Assembly: GCF_004795835.1 (NCBI RefSeq)
Contig: NZ_CP039249.1
Coordinates: 3,137,001-3,201,000, forward strand
DNA from: Sphingomonas sp. PAMC26645
GTDB lineage: Bacteria; Pseudomonadota; Alphaproteobacteria; Sphingomonadales; Sphingomonadaceae
Length of the DNA: 64,000 nt
Direction of reading: 5' to 3'
Made by a program: the position numbers and the translations under genes. The notes beneath the pieces are model-generated. The model searched no databases and was not told the origin of the DNA. It saw only the letters and a list, made by a program, of their open reading frames with translations. How positions within the stretch are numbered: position 1 is the first letter of the stretch; each line of letters opens with the position of its first letter. Below are positions 37,223 to 46,349 of the stretch, one piece after another.

Positions 37223-37586
37223 AGACGCTGGCTCGCGAATTGGTCATCGAGGAATGCCCATCGCTTTCCCCGTAAAGGAACCACGATCGAGACGGAGAGG
37301 AATTTCGCCGTGATCACCGCCCGTTTCCTGTGGCGCCGCCCAAACGGAGTGGGAGACGCAGGATAAACCGGGAATGGGGCGCTGGGCCCGCTTCATCTAA
37401 CTCGCGAAATGTCGCACATGGGTGCCGTCCAGGCCGGGCTTTTCGGTCTCAGTTTCGTATCGATCGCCCTCGCCCCGGGTCCCTGCGCCGCGATCCCTAC
37501 GGTCCCGAGCCCAACCCGATCGTTCAGGCCATCCACCACCGCGAGCAACCGGGCCCAAACGGATCCTCTACGCCGAAGAAGCCGCT
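37223..37586. other. Intergenic region, no gene seen
   Basis: 364 bases between the HAD fragment and the end of the Crp/Fnr gene. Frames here show no family resemblance; probably decayed sequence. Confidence 0.4.
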
Positions 37587-38321
37587 CTAGGCAGTTGCGC
37601 TCTGCCGTGTTCTCAGCCGGCGGTGCAGGTAGTTGTCATAGAAACCTGCAATCTGAGACAAAAGCTTGAGGTCAGCAATGATAAGCGTCCCGACCCCCAG
37701 TTCCAGCGCGCCCGCCGCACGCAGCTTTCGAACCAATCGATTCACATGAACCGGCGTCATGCCCACGGCGTCAGCGAGCATAATCTGGGTGAATGGCATG
37801 ACGATGCTTTCTTCAGTAGCGATTCCGATGTTCCGCATGCGGAAGCACAACTCGCACAGGAGATGAGCGACACGCTCGAGGCTCGTCCTCCGCCCCATGC
37901 TTACGATTGTCGCACGGAGTACGCCCGCGTCGACCAACTGGCTCCACCAAAATGCCTTGGCCAGACTGGGGCGGACCTCGACGAGCTCCTCCATTTGGTC
38001 ACGAGGGATCGTCGCTACCTGAGCTTCGGTGATGGTACCGATGCTGTGGTCCATCTCGGCCAGAACGGCGACGTGGATATCACAGAAGTCGCCGGGCATT
38101 AGGAAGGATATGATCTGACGGCTACCGCCGGGCAGAATTTTGTAGCTGCACGCCCATCCGGACAAGATAACGAATACAGGACCCGGCCTGTCACCTTCGT
38201 GGATCAGGTCGTAATCCGCCGGGAGCTTGCGAGAACGAACACAGGCCTTCTCTAGCAAGGCTTCGTCTAATGAAGAAACCGGCGCATATCCGCGCAACTT
38301 TTCAACGAATGCGTTTGCCAT
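37587..38321 (-). CDS. Crp/Fnr-family transcriptional regulator
   Basis: 244 residues from the ATG at 38321. Cyclic-nucleotide-binding-like domain (residues ~10-130: LIHEGDRPGPVFVILSGWAC, MPGDFCDIHVAV), then a crp-type winged helix with TQIMLADAVGMTPVHVNRLVRKL. The four N-terminal cysteines of Fnr are absent, so no [4Fe-4S] sensing; it resembles the many FixK-like or orphan regulators of sphingomonads. Upstream is AT-rich with an ATTAC-N5-GTAAT repeat at 38376-38390, possibly its own operator. Confidence 0.88.
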   Translation of the reverse strand: MANAFVEKLRGYAPVSSLDEALLEKACVRSRKLPADYDLIHEGDRPGPVFVILSGWACSYKILPGGSRQIISFLMPGDFCDIHVAVLAEMDHSIGTITEAQVATIPRDQMEELVEVRPSLAKAFWWSQLVDAGVLRATIVSMGRRTSLERVAHLLCELCFRMRNIGIATEESIVMPFTQIMLADAVGMTPVHVNRLVRKLRAAGALELGVGTLIIADLKLLSQIAGFYDNYLHRRLRTRQSATA

Positions 38322-38375
38322 CGTTGGCCTTTCCCTTCCGTCCGCATTGGCAGGAGAATTGCCGTCGATCACTCA

Positions 38376-38390
38376 ATTACCTATTGTAAT
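38376..38390. promoter_or_regulatory. Inverted repeat in AT-rich promoter of the Crp/Fnr gene
   Basis: ATTAC-CTATT-GTAAT, 55 bases before the regulator start, in the most AT-rich stretch of the neighbourhood. Possible autoregulatory site; arms are short, so chance is not excluded. Confidence 0.3.
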
Positions 38391-38487
38391 ATAGCTATAC
38401 GATCATCTACAAGTTGTAAACCGAACCCTGCGTGACGCGAGGCGGCGGATGAAGGAGTTGATGGCTTGGTCAGAACTCCACTCCACA

Positions 38488-38935
38488 GCGGCGTTGCCGC
38501 TAATCGGCGTGCAGACCGGTTTGCGCGGCTTTTCGGCAACACGCGGGATGAAACATGTGATCGACGCGTGCCAGTTGAAATGCTGGCTCCGGTCCAGAAA
38601 CCTTCCTGCGAGGTCATCACGGTCGCAGGCGCCGCGCCGGGGCGGAGGGAATATCCGCAGATGGCGGCGAACCGCCTTGCCACCAGGCGGAGGGCGTTTA
38701 CGGCAACCCGGGTGGCGGATTGCCTCCAGCGACATCGCGACGTGCAGATCGTCATCGCGGTGGTCGTCACCAGCGACGGTGTCGACCACCGCGATGCCCA
38801 TCAGTTCGGCTTCACGCCAGGATGGCGCTCGAGACGATCACATATCTCGACGCCTCCGCCTTCCAACGCGATACGCGCATGCTTGCGAAGTCGGCCGAGA
38901 GGGGCTCGACCGGACACATTCTGGTTTGCTCGGTT
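38488..38935 (+). pseudogene. Isochorismatase-family gene broken by two frameshifts
   Basis: Three frames in order match the gene at 31740. Frame 1 from 38488 gives LPLIGVQTGLRGFSATRGMK, where LLIVDLQKGLRGL is expected and the catalytic Asp has become Gly. Frame 2 from about 38610 gives EVITVAGAAPGRREYPQM and FTATRVADCLQRHRDVQIV. Frame 3 from about 38820 gives ETITYLDASAFQRDTRMLAK. About 20 residues are deleted in the middle. It is on the opposite strand from its intact relative, 6.5 kb away. Confidence 0.78.
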
Positions 38936-39270
38936 CAGCCGAACCCTCATCCGGTTCGCGAGCGTCGTCGTCGGTGTACGCCTTGTGAATAGGATACGAC
39001 AACATGACCCGTCTGCCCGGACGCACGTTCAACGTCGCCATTCCGAGTTCCACCGACGGAGTGATCGGACGCGGAATGGCGACTTCGTTACTGCCATCGC
39101 TGATCCTGCGTCGGCTACGTCGCGTTCAAAGTGGGATCGACGAATCCTCGTCGCGCCAAGCGCCATCATGAACAGCCGAGACCTACCGGGTCGGGACGGT
39201 CAGCACCCATCAGCTCGGGTCGAGAGGATGCCGATGGAACGGCCATCGAAGGCACAAGGGCAACCATAAC
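38936..39270. other. Intergenic region, possible decayed short ORF
   Basis: 335 bases. A 55-codon frame at 39004-39171 (MTRLPGRTFNVAIPSSTDGV) has no good ribosome site and no recognised family. The promoter of the kinase at 39271 should be here. Confidence 0.35.
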
Positions 39271-40770
39271 ATGCGATCACCAAGTGCGTTGAACATGCTG
39301 GCGGCGATGAGCCTGGCGCTGTGCATTTTCGCGTTCGATGCGTTGAGTCCGCTTCAAGGCGCGGTTGCCGTCCTTTACACGACCGTCGTCCTGATAGCGG
39401 CACGCAGCCATCTCGGCCTGCTGATCTTGGCGTCCGGCGTTGTCTGCGCGCTTCTGGCGGTCCTCGGCTACTTCGTCAGCCATTGGGGCGTCGCACAGCA
39501 AGCTCCGGCCGTGCGCCTGACGGTAAGTCTGATCGCCATCGGAATTACGACTGTCCTTTCGTATCGCAATCAAGTCGTTGCCGAACAGGGCAGTCGGTCG
39601 GATGCCCGTTACCGAAGCATCTTCGATGCTGCAGCCTTTGCTATTTGGGAATCGGATTGGTCGGCAGCGTTTGTCCTGTTGGAGGACGGGGGCGAGCCGA
39701 ACGAGGAACTTCTCACGCAAGCGTTGGAGGCAGCGTTCGTCAGCGACGCCAACCTGGCTGCAGCTAAGCTGTTCGGCTTCGCGTACGAGGATGAGCTCAT
39801 TGGTAGAAACATATACGACCTATACACGCCGAGCGCGGTCGCTGCTGCGGTACGAATACTCGCGGCGTTCAAACGCGGAGGACATATCGGCGAAGAGGAG
39901 GTGCGGTTCAAAACCATCACCAATGGCAGTGTCGACGTAGTCCTGCGTGTATCTCGTCCCTCGGACTCCGGCTCATGCAAGAAAGTTATCATCATGGCGC
40001 TGGACGTGACTGAAAGAAATCATGCCCGCGCTCGACTTGAAAAGTCACAGACGGAACTTCTGCATGTTTCGCGTGTGACTACTCTCGGACAGTTGGCGGC
40101 GTCGATTGCTCATGAAGTCAACCAACCTCTCTCAGCCATCATAACGTACGTCAGATCCGGCATGCGGTGGCTGGCCCGCGAAGCACCCGAGGCGGCTGAG
40201 GTGTCCGACTGCCTGAACCATATAGAGAAGAATAGTTTGCGCGCGATCGAAGTAATCGACCGCGTACTATCGCTCGCACGCAAGAATGATGGCGTGCAGG
40301 AGGGCATCGATCTCGGTGCGTTGATTGACGATACCTTGAAGTTGATGGATGCCAGCCTCAAGGCGAGCCACGTCAGCGTCCACGTCACGGCTCCGCTGGA
40401 GCTTCCTGCAGTGACCGGAGACCGGATACAGTTTCAGCAGGTTCTCATGAACCTTATCCTGAACGCAACTCAGGCAATGAGCGAGGCGCTCGAAGGGCAG
40501 CGTAGTCTTTGTCTGGATATCGAAATTGAAGGCGACGATCTCGTTATGGAGGTAAGTGACTGTGGCACAGGAATCGCGGGGGATCTCGAAGAATTGTTCA
40601 ACCCGTTCTTCACGACGAAACCCGACGGAATCGGGATGGGACTTTCGATATGCCGGGCCATTGTCGAACGCCACGGAGGTCATTTGTCAGCAAAAAACAA
40701 CAATCGGGGCGGTGCAACATTCGTTCTTCGCCTGCCTGCTTCACCCGCTGAACACCGGGTGTTCGCATGA
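39271..40770 (+). CDS. Membrane histidine kinase with PAS domain (FixL/TodS-like)
   Basis: 499 residues. Three or four membrane helices (~8-95), a PAS domain (~113-250: YRSIFDAAAFAIWESD, AAAKLFGFAYEDELIGRNIY), the H-box SIAHEVNQPLSAI with His281, then NLILNATQAM, DCGTGIAG, FFTTKPDGIGMGLSICR. The HEVNQPL box is the FixL/DctB class. No haem-binding His is evident in the PAS domain. The stop overlaps the next small ORF by ATGA. Cognate regulator at 40865. Confidence 0.92.
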   Translation: MRSPSALNMLAAMSLALCIFAFDALSPLQGAVAVLYTTVVLIAARSHLGLLILASGVVCALLAVLGYFVSHWGVAQQAPAVRLTVSLIAIGITTVLSYRNQVVAEQGSRSDARYRSIFDAAAFAIWESDWSAAFVLLEDGGEPNEELLTQALEAAFVSDANLAAAKLFGFAYEDELIGRNIYDLYTPSAVAAAVRILAAFKRGGHIGEEEVRFKTITNGSVDVVLRVSRPSDSGSCKKVIIMALDVTERNHARARLEKSQTELLHVSRVTTLGQLAASIAHEVNQPLSAIITYVRSGMRWLAREAPEAAEVSDCLNHIEKNSLRAIEVIDRVLSLARKNDGVQEGIDLGALIDDTLKLMDASLKASHVSVHVTAPLELPAVTGDRIQFQQVLMNLILNATQAMSEALEGQRSLCLDIEIEGDDLVMEVSDCGTGIAGDLEELFNPFFTTKPDGIGMGLSICRAIVERHGGHLSAKNNNRGGATFVLRLPASPAEHRVFA

Positions 40771-40868
40771 GCGAGCGAAGCGAAGATGTCCCGGTTCGCA
40801 TTGTCGCCGGAGATGCGGGTGAGTTCACCGAACTCACCCGGATGCGCGATCAGGGAGCGACGCTGTGA
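40767..40868 (+). CDS. 33-codon mini-ORF linking kinase and regulator
   Basis: ATG at 40767 overlaps the kinase stop (ATGA) and its TGA at 40866-40868 overlaps the regulator GTG (GTGA), so the three reading frames form an unbroken translational chain. The product, beginning MSERSEDVPVRIVAGDAGEF, has no recognised family. Its middle is formed by a perfect hairpin (40816-40840), so the ORF might exist only to carry ribosomes through or stall them in that structure. Confidence 0.45.
   Translation: MSERSEDVPVRIVAGDAGEFTELTRMRDQGATL
40816..40840. promoter_or_regulatory. Perfect 10-bp hairpin between kinase and regulator genes
   Basis: CGGGTGAGTT and AACTCACCCG pair perfectly around a 5-base loop (CACCG). 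Without a T run it is a poor intrinsic terminator. As DNA it is a near-ideal dyad operator; as RNA it could attenuate, or set the kinase-to-regulator ratio. Confidence 0.62.
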
Positions 40869-41521
40869 CGATCGCAGAGGGACAGGATTGCTGCGTCTGT
40901 GTCGTCGACGACGACGTGGAGATCCTGGGATCGATCGGAAGCCTGTTCAGGTCCGTCGGCGTTCAGGTAGCGTTGTTCGATAGCACCGACGCCTTTTTGC
41001 GAGCGGCGCCGCCTACTATGCCGTCCTGTCTCGTACTGGATGTCAGACTGCGTGGCGAGAACGGTCTCGACTTCCAGGAGCGCCTCGCTCGCGACGGCAT
41101 ACACATTCCCGTCATACTAATCACAGGCCATGGCGACATTCCGATGACTGTCCGTGGAATGCGAGCCGGCGCGATAGACTTTCTCGTGAAGCCCTTTTCC
41201 GACGAACAGGTTTTGGCGTCCGTCGCGGTTGCGATCGAGGCGGACCGTACGCGCCGTGCGGCGGACGAAAGAGCGGCGATAGTCGCGAGCAAATTCGACT
41301 CTCTTACGCCGCGGGAACAGGAGGTGATGGCATTCGTGGTTACCGGTCTGATGAACAAGCAGATTGCCGCGCGGATGAACCTGTCGGTGATCACCGTGAA
41401 GATTCATCGTGGAAACATGATGCGCAAGATGGACGCGCAGTCGTTCGCCGATCTCGTCAGGATGGGTGAGCAGCTGGGCGTTCGGGACGCAAGCATCCGT
41501 CGATATGGAGATCAAGCGTGA
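40865..41521 (+). CDS. FixJ/NarL-type response regulator (LuxR DNA-binding domain)
   Basis: 218 residues from a GTG. Receiver: acidic pocket DDD at 15-17, phosphoacceptor Asp59 (LVLDVRL), KPF lysine. LuxR helix-turn-helix: LTPREQEVMAFVVTGLMNKQ then MNLSVITVKIHRGNMMRKM. Same class as FixJ, TodT and StyR, which bind short palindromes upstream of catabolic genes. It is a candidate for the ATAC-N4-GTAT elements near 28-33 kb, though that link is inference. Confidence 0.93.
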   Translation: MTIAEGQDCCVCVVDDDVEILGSIGSLFRSVGVQVALFDSTDAFLRAAPPTMPSCLVLDVRLRGENGLDFQERLARDGIHIPVILITGHGDIPMTVRGMRAGAIDFLVKPFSDEQVLASVAVAIEADRTRRAADERAAIVASKFDSLTPREQEVMAFVVTGLMNKQIAARMNLSVITVKIHRGNMMRKMDAQSFADLVRMGEQLGVRDASIRRYGDQA

Positions 41522-41771
41522 TGCGGATCTTCATTCCGTCTGGCCGTCCCTCCCGAGGTCTCATCTGCGAACGAGAGCGCCGCAGCGTCGGCTTCGATGC
41601 CGGCCATGGCGCACATGCTCGGGAACGACGCGGACGACGAAGTTCGGCATCGCCAGAGGCGGAGCGAACTTTGTTGTCCGCGTTGCGTACCCCCCCTCTT
41701 TCTTCCGTGCCCCCATCTCAAGGTGCAGGCGCGAGCGGTGCGCATTCTCTGCCGCGATCGAAGGCGTACAC

Positions 41772-43034
41772 ATGAAGCCTGGAATGAAGTTCCGCTCGAT
41801 CGCGCTATTCCGGCAGCTTGGTCCGGGCCTCGTCACCGGTGCGGCCGACGATGATCCCAGCGGCATCGCCACCTACTCGCAGGCGGGAGCGCAGTTCGGC
41901 TTCCAGCTTCTATGGACGATGGTGCTGACCTATCCGCTGATGGTCGCCATCCAGCTCGTGGCCGCTCGTATCGGGCGGGTGACCGGCAATGGGCTAGCCA
42001 GGAACATGCGTGAGATCATGCCGCGATGGCTAGTGATCGCTCTCGTCGGGATCCTTTTCGTCGCGAACACGATCAATATCGGAGCCGACATCGCCGCGAT
42101 GGGCGACGCTGCGGAACTAATGGTCGGCTCGGGCGGGCATGCCTTCACGATCATGTTCGCGGTGGGATCCCTGCTGCTCCAGCTTTTCGTCCCGTATCGT
42201 CGCTATTCCAGCTTGCTCAAATGGCTCACGCTCGTGCTGCTCAGCTATCTGGCGGTTCTGCTTACGGTGAAGATCGACTGGGTCGCGGCGTTGCACGGAC
42301 TCGTAGTGCCTACCATCCCGAGCAAGACCGCCGTCGTGACGATCGTGGCGATCTTCGGCACTACGATCAGCCCCTATCTGTTTTTCTGGCAAAGCGCGCA
42401 GGAGGTCGAGGCGATAAACAACGATCCCGATCAGACCTGTCTGAGAGACTCGCCCCAATATGCGAAGGCACAGTTCTCGCGCCTGCGCATCGATACTCTC
42501 GCCGGCATGGCGATATCGAACGTCGTGGCCATCGCCATCGTGATAGGCACCGCTACGACTCTGAACCAAGGCTCCGGAACGCAGATAGACTCCGCTGCCG
42601 ATGCCGCCAAGGCGCTTGCACCCGTCGCCGGGCGTTTCGCATCCGTGATATTCAGCCTAGGGATCATCGGCACCGGACTGCTGGCGGTTCCGGTACTCGC
42701 GGGCTCTACCGGCTACGCGGTCGGCGAGGCGCATGGCTGGAAGACGGGGCTCGAGAACAAGCCGCTCCAGGCGATCGGGTTCTATTCGGTCATCGCGGTT
42801 TCGACGCTGCTGGGGATCGGCATCGACTGGTCGCCGCTCGATCCCTTCAAGGCCCTGTTCTGGAGCGCGGTCCTCAACGGTGTCGCGGCGGTGCCGTTGA
42901 TGGCGGCGATGATGATGGTCGTCACGCGTCGTCAGCTGATGGGCGGGTTCATCGCAGGCAGATCCCTGTTCGCGCTCGGCTGGACGGCAACCGCAGTCAT
43001 GGGCGTTGCGGCAGTGGCTATCGCTTTGGCGTAG
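41772..43034 (+). CDS. Nramp-family divalent metal transporter
   Basis: 420 residues from the ATG at 41772; the frame is open upstream to 41466 but overlaps the regulator gene. About 11 helices. The helix-1 metal motif region reads GAADDDPSGIATYSQAGAQF, the DPSG variant of DPGN, and helix 6 has the loop VPVLAGSTGYAVGEA where MntH has MPHNLY-like sequence. These changes suggest an Nramp-related protein whose ion may not be Mn(II) or Fe(II). Ends 13 bases before the convergent receiver gene. Confidence 0.87.
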   Translation: MKPGMKFRSIALFRQLGPGLVTGAADDDPSGIATYSQAGAQFGFQLLWTMVLTYPLMVAIQLVAARIGRVTGNGLARNMREIMPRWLVIALVGILFVANTINIGADIAAMGDAAELMVGSGGHAFTIMFAVGSLLLQLFVPYRRYSSLLKWLTLVLLSYLAVLLTVKIDWVAALHGLVVPTIPSKTAVVTIVAIFGTTISPYLFFWQSAQEVEAINNDPDQTCLRDSPQYAKAQFSRLRIDTLAGMAISNVVAIAIVIGTATTLNQGSGTQIDSAADAAKALAPVAGRFASVIFSLGIIGTGLLAVPVLAGSTGYAVGEAHGWKTGLENKPLQAIGFYSVIAVSTLLGIGIDWSPLDPFKALFWSAVLNGVAAVPLMAAMMMVVTRRQLMGGFIAGRSLFALGWTATAVMGVAAVAIALA

Positions 43035-43047
43035 GACGACGGTTGCA

Positions 43048-43461
43048 CTACGGTCGCAAGATGGGCTGAGATGGAGAAGAGCCATCAGTGCCTCGTTCGC
43101 TTATCGAATCCAGGATCAGGCTTAGAAGGCCGTCCGGACTCAACGGCTTCTTCAGAAACGCCACGGCGCCGCCGGCAAGCGCCTGATCGCGTGCGACCTG
43201 GGTCGGGTAGGCCGTCATGAAGATCGTGGGACGGGTGTATCCGCGACGGTTCATCTCGTCCTGGAGCTGAAGGCCTGACATCCCCGGCATGTGCACATCA
43301 GTCACGATGCAACTGACCTCTGCCAGTTTCTCGGCCGCGAGAAGATCCTCGGCGCGCTTGAACTTTAGGCCGACCATGCCCGCGGATCGGACCAGGCTGT
43401 CCAGACTCCCTCTGACTCCGGGATCGTTGTCGACGATCGCTATGATGGGCAGGTCGGTCAG
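43048..43461 (-). CDS. Single-domain response regulator with irregular start
   Basis: The complete receiver fold is encoded from about 43461: LPIIAIVDNDPGVRGSLDSL, phosphoacceptor Asp in CIVTDVHMPGMSG, Thr in FMTAYP and Lys in FLKKPLS. The first in-frame ATG (43377) would remove the acidic pocket and strand 1. Upstream there is only a CTG at 43461; an ATG with GGGAG before it (43466-43468) is one frame off and runs into a stop. So either a rare start codon or a one-base lesion. About 137 residues, FixJ receiver-like, no output domain. Confidence 0.65.
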   Translation of the reverse strand: MTDLPIIAIVDNDPGVRGSLDSLVRSAGMVGLKFKRAEDLLAAEKLAEVSCIVTDVHMPGMSGLQLQDEMNRRGYTRPTIFMTAYPTQVARDQALAGGAVAFLKKPLSPDGLLSLILDSISERGTDGSSPSQPILRP

Positions 43462-43665
43462 TTCATACTCCCGGTCGCCTCACGCCTCTCAGGTTGTTTC
43501 ACCGATATGCAGATGGCTGCAGCATGTCGCAATCATACGTAAACGTTATATCGAGGAACGGTCTTGCACCGCGCCCCACTTCGCCACGCCGTTCTGGCGA
43601 TGTTCACCGTGGATCGGCGTGGCGAAGGGCTTTGAGGCCCACCTTTCGACGAACGTCGATTTGTC

Positions 43666-44600
43666 CTAAACCATGCCGGCGGTCAGGTAGATCGCCGCCG
43701 CCAGCGTCACCGCGCTGACGATCGTGCTGGCGATCAGCGTCGTGCCTACCACCTCGGACTTGATCCCGAAGCGCAGCCCGAACAGGATGCCGAAGAAGCC
43801 CGCCGGCAGAGCCGCGAGGACGATCGCCTCACGCGCGATCAGCGCCGGCACGGCGAACAGGAGCGCCAGCGCGGCGGCGATCAGCGGATGCGCGACGTTC
43901 GACAGCAATGTCTGGATGCCGACGCTCGGTCCGAAACGAAGCTTCTGCGCGGAGACGATGAGGCCGGTCAGGAAGAGCCCTGCCCCCCCGCGACCTGGCC
44001 CATCAACGTGAGTGATCGATCCAGAGGATCCGGTAGTTCGATACCGGTCAGCACGAGAGCGACCGCCACGGCCGGAGCGATCACCAGCGGTTTGCGGAAT
44101 GCCTTCGCCAGTGCGGGGCCGATCCCGTGGTCGCCCGGCGTCTCGGCAGTCCTTTCGAGTATGACGAGCGTGATCGGCGACATCACTACCGCACCGCAGG
44201 CGATCGCCACAGCGACCGATACCAACTGGTCGGCGCCGAGCAGAGCCGCGATCAGCGGCAAACCGGCCGAGGCGTAGTTCGGCAGCGAGGTCGTCAGCGC
44301 CTGCACCGACGCCTCACCCGACGATGCCTTGAACAGTGTTCGAGCCATCCAGTACGTGAGCGCGAACAGTATCAGCATCGAAAGCGACAGTATCGCCGCC
44401 AGCGGCAACTGCGCTACGAGCGTCGGCCGGGACGCCCGAACTACAGTGACGAAGATCGACGTCGGGACGGCGAAGTCCATCACGAGGGCGTTCAATTCGG
44501 CGACATGGCCATTGTCGACATCGCGAGAACGGCCTGCGAAATATCCAAGCGCAGTGCCGAAGAACACGGGCAGCAACGCGTTGAGGATTATCATCAGCAC
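43666..44600 (-). pseudogene. mdcF: AEC-family (MdcF-like) malonate permease split by a frameshift
   Basis: Reading from 44600, the N-terminal two thirds (MLMIILNALLPVFFGTALGY to LTLMGQVAGG) are an AEC-type permease with about seven helices. In a run of seven C (43983-43989) the frame ends at 43968. Adding one base restores AGLFLTGLIVSAQKLRFG and the rest (LSNVAHPLIAAALALL to LTAGMV). So a one-base loss in a homopolymer, either real or a sequencing error. It lies 4 bases after mdcH and would import malonate. Confidence 0.8.
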
Positions 44601-44604
44601 GGCT

Positions 44605-45519
44605 TCATCCTAACCATTGGCGCACGCCTTCGAGGCTGCGGAAGTCGTCGAAGGCGCGAGCGCGAAGCGAAGGGAACGAAGTGCGGACCATCGATACCAG
44701 TGCGGTCCCCGGTCCGAGTTCGAGCACGGTATCGACCCCTGCCTCGACCATCGCCGCCAGCACGGCCGCCCAGTCGATCATCTGACCAACCTGGGAAGCA
44801 AGGATCGTAATGCCTGTCGCGGGATCGAATATCGGCGCGCCATCGATCGCGCTCAGCAGCGTCGTGCCGCGTCGTGGACGGTTCGTCGGAATCGCTGCCA
44901 GCGCGCTGGCGAACGGAGCCACTGCAGCGCGCAATGCCGACGTGTGCGAAGCGATGTGCACTGCGAGAAGACCCGTTCGCGCCGCGCCGGCAGCGCTAGC
45001 GTCCGCGCACAGCCGAAACAGGTCGGCCCGCTGGCCGCCTACGACGAACAGGAGGTCCGGGTCGATGATCGCTATCTCGCAGTCGTGGCGCGCGGCAAGC
45101 TCAGCGACTGCGCCGCGGGCTAGCCCCCGGACAAAGCCGAGACCGGCGTCACCTGCGCTGGCGGCGTCCATCGACTCCGCGCGTGCCCCGACCGCCGTCA
45201 GCGTCGCATCGACGTCCCACACCCCAGCGATCCCCCATGCGGCCATTTCGCCAACGCTGTAACCCGCGACGACGATGCGTTCGGGGAGGACGTCAAGAAG
45301 GCAGGCATGGGCCGAGAGCGCCTGCGTCACGCATAGTATCTGGCTGGCACGGTTGGCGAACAGCCGATCGCCCGCAGAGGTGACGAAGCTGCGCGGATCG
45401 TCGCGGAGCACTTTGCTGGCCGCAGCGAACACCGGCGCCGCGGCTGGCGCATCGCGCGTCGACCGGAACATTTCCGCCGACTGGAGACCTTGCCCGGAAC
45501 ATAGCAGAGCCAGCTTCAT
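44605..45519 (-). CDS. mdcH: Malonate decarboxylase epsilon subunit (malonyl-CoA:ACP acyltransferase)
   Basis: 304 residues from the ATG at 45519. FabD-like: LLCSGQGLQSAEMF at the N-terminus, nucleophile Ser in VVAGYSVGEMAAWG, active-site His in AVHIASHTSALR. It loads malonyl onto the carrier subunit prosthetic group to start the decarboxylase cycle. Start overlaps mdcB by 4 bases. The frame upstream to 45630 is a by-product of mdcB. Confidence 0.92.
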   Translation of the reverse strand: MKLALLCSGQGLQSAEMFRSTRDAPAAAPVFAAASKVLRDDPRSFVTSAGDRLFANRASQILCVTQALSAHACLLDVLPERIVVAGYSVGEMAAWGIAGVWDVDATLTAVGARAESMDAASAGDAGLGFVRGLARGAVAELAARHDCEIAIIDPDLLFVVGGQRADLFRLCADASAAGAARTGLLAVHIASHTSALRAAVAPFASALAAIPTNRPRRGTTLLSAIDGAPIFDPATGITILASQVGQMIDWAAVLAAMVEAGVDTVLELGPGTALVSMVRTSFPSLRARAFDDFRSLEGVRQWLG

Positions 45520-46349
45520 GGCCCGACCATGCGGACGAACAAGGCCATCGCGAGGAGATCGGCGCAGCCGCCAGGGCTGAGATTGCGCTCGACGAAGTCC
45601 CTGTGGATCGCGATCGCCTGTCTCCTCCAATCCCGCTGCCCGACGCCGCCCCGCTCGATGAAGCCGGTCGCGGCGATCCGGGCGGCACGGGCCCCGTCAG
45701 CGCCGCCGCGATGGAACAGGTTCGTGTCGTCGACGGCCGCGATCAGCGCCATGCACGCCTGGACACGAGCGGGTTCGGCGTCACCCGCCAGCGTACCGCC
45801 CTCGTCGAGCGCAGGCAGAGCCACCCGGTACACCGAAGGAAAGCCAGCGGCCGCCTCGGCCCGGGCGCCACCGATCCCGTGGGTCTGCGCGGCCAGCCGT
45901 CCGTTGCTCCGCTCGGCGGGTGCCATGGCGCCGATTGCCGCGCCCCAGCGCTGGGCCACGATCTCCCCGAGCGAACCGGGAGCGCCGTAGCCGGCGCGAA
46001 AGCCCGCAGCAGCCGCCAGCAGACCCATGCCGAAGATTGCACCCCGGTGCGTGTTGACGCCGCCCGTAGCCGCCAGCATCTCACGTTCCGCGGCGATGCC
46101 GATAGCCTGCAGCCGTGGCATCGCCGCCCCCGCAGCGCCCGCAGCAGCGAGTTCGACGAAGAACGGCGCCAGCGTGTCGGCGCTCCGGACCAGGATCGCC
46201 GCGTCCATGTCGGCATGGGCGCCGTTGTCGACATGGCTGACGAGGCCGGGTTTGGGATAGGTCCCGAGTTCGAGTTTGAGGCAGTCTGTGGCCATGCGGC
46301 CGATCACGTCGTTCCAGTCGTCGCGGACGACACCCAGGGTGGCGATCAT
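45516..46349 (-). CDS. mdcB: Triphosphoribosyl-dephospho-CoA synthase
   Basis: 277 residues, CitG/MdcB family. MATDCLKLELGTYPKPGLVSHVDNGAHADMDA is a strong family N-terminus, and NTHRGAIFGMGLLAAA contains the conserved nucleotide-binding Gly-rich segment. It makes the prosthetic-group precursor from ATP and dephospho-CoA for MdcC. Overlaps both neighbours by 4 bases. Confidence 0.93.
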   Translation of the reverse strand: MIATLGVVRDDWNDVIGRMATDCLKLELGTYPKPGLVSHVDNGAHADMDAAILVRSADTLAPFFVELAAAGAAGAAMPRLQAIGIAAEREMLAATGGVNTHRGAIFGMGLLAAAAGFRAGYGAPGSLGEIVAQRWGAAIGAMAPAERSNGRLAAQTHGIGGARAEAAAGFPSVYRVALPALDEGGTLAGDAEPARVQACMALIAAVDDTNLFHRGGADGARAARIAATGFIERGGVGQRDWRRQAIAIHRDFVERNLSPGGCADLLAMALFVRMVGP

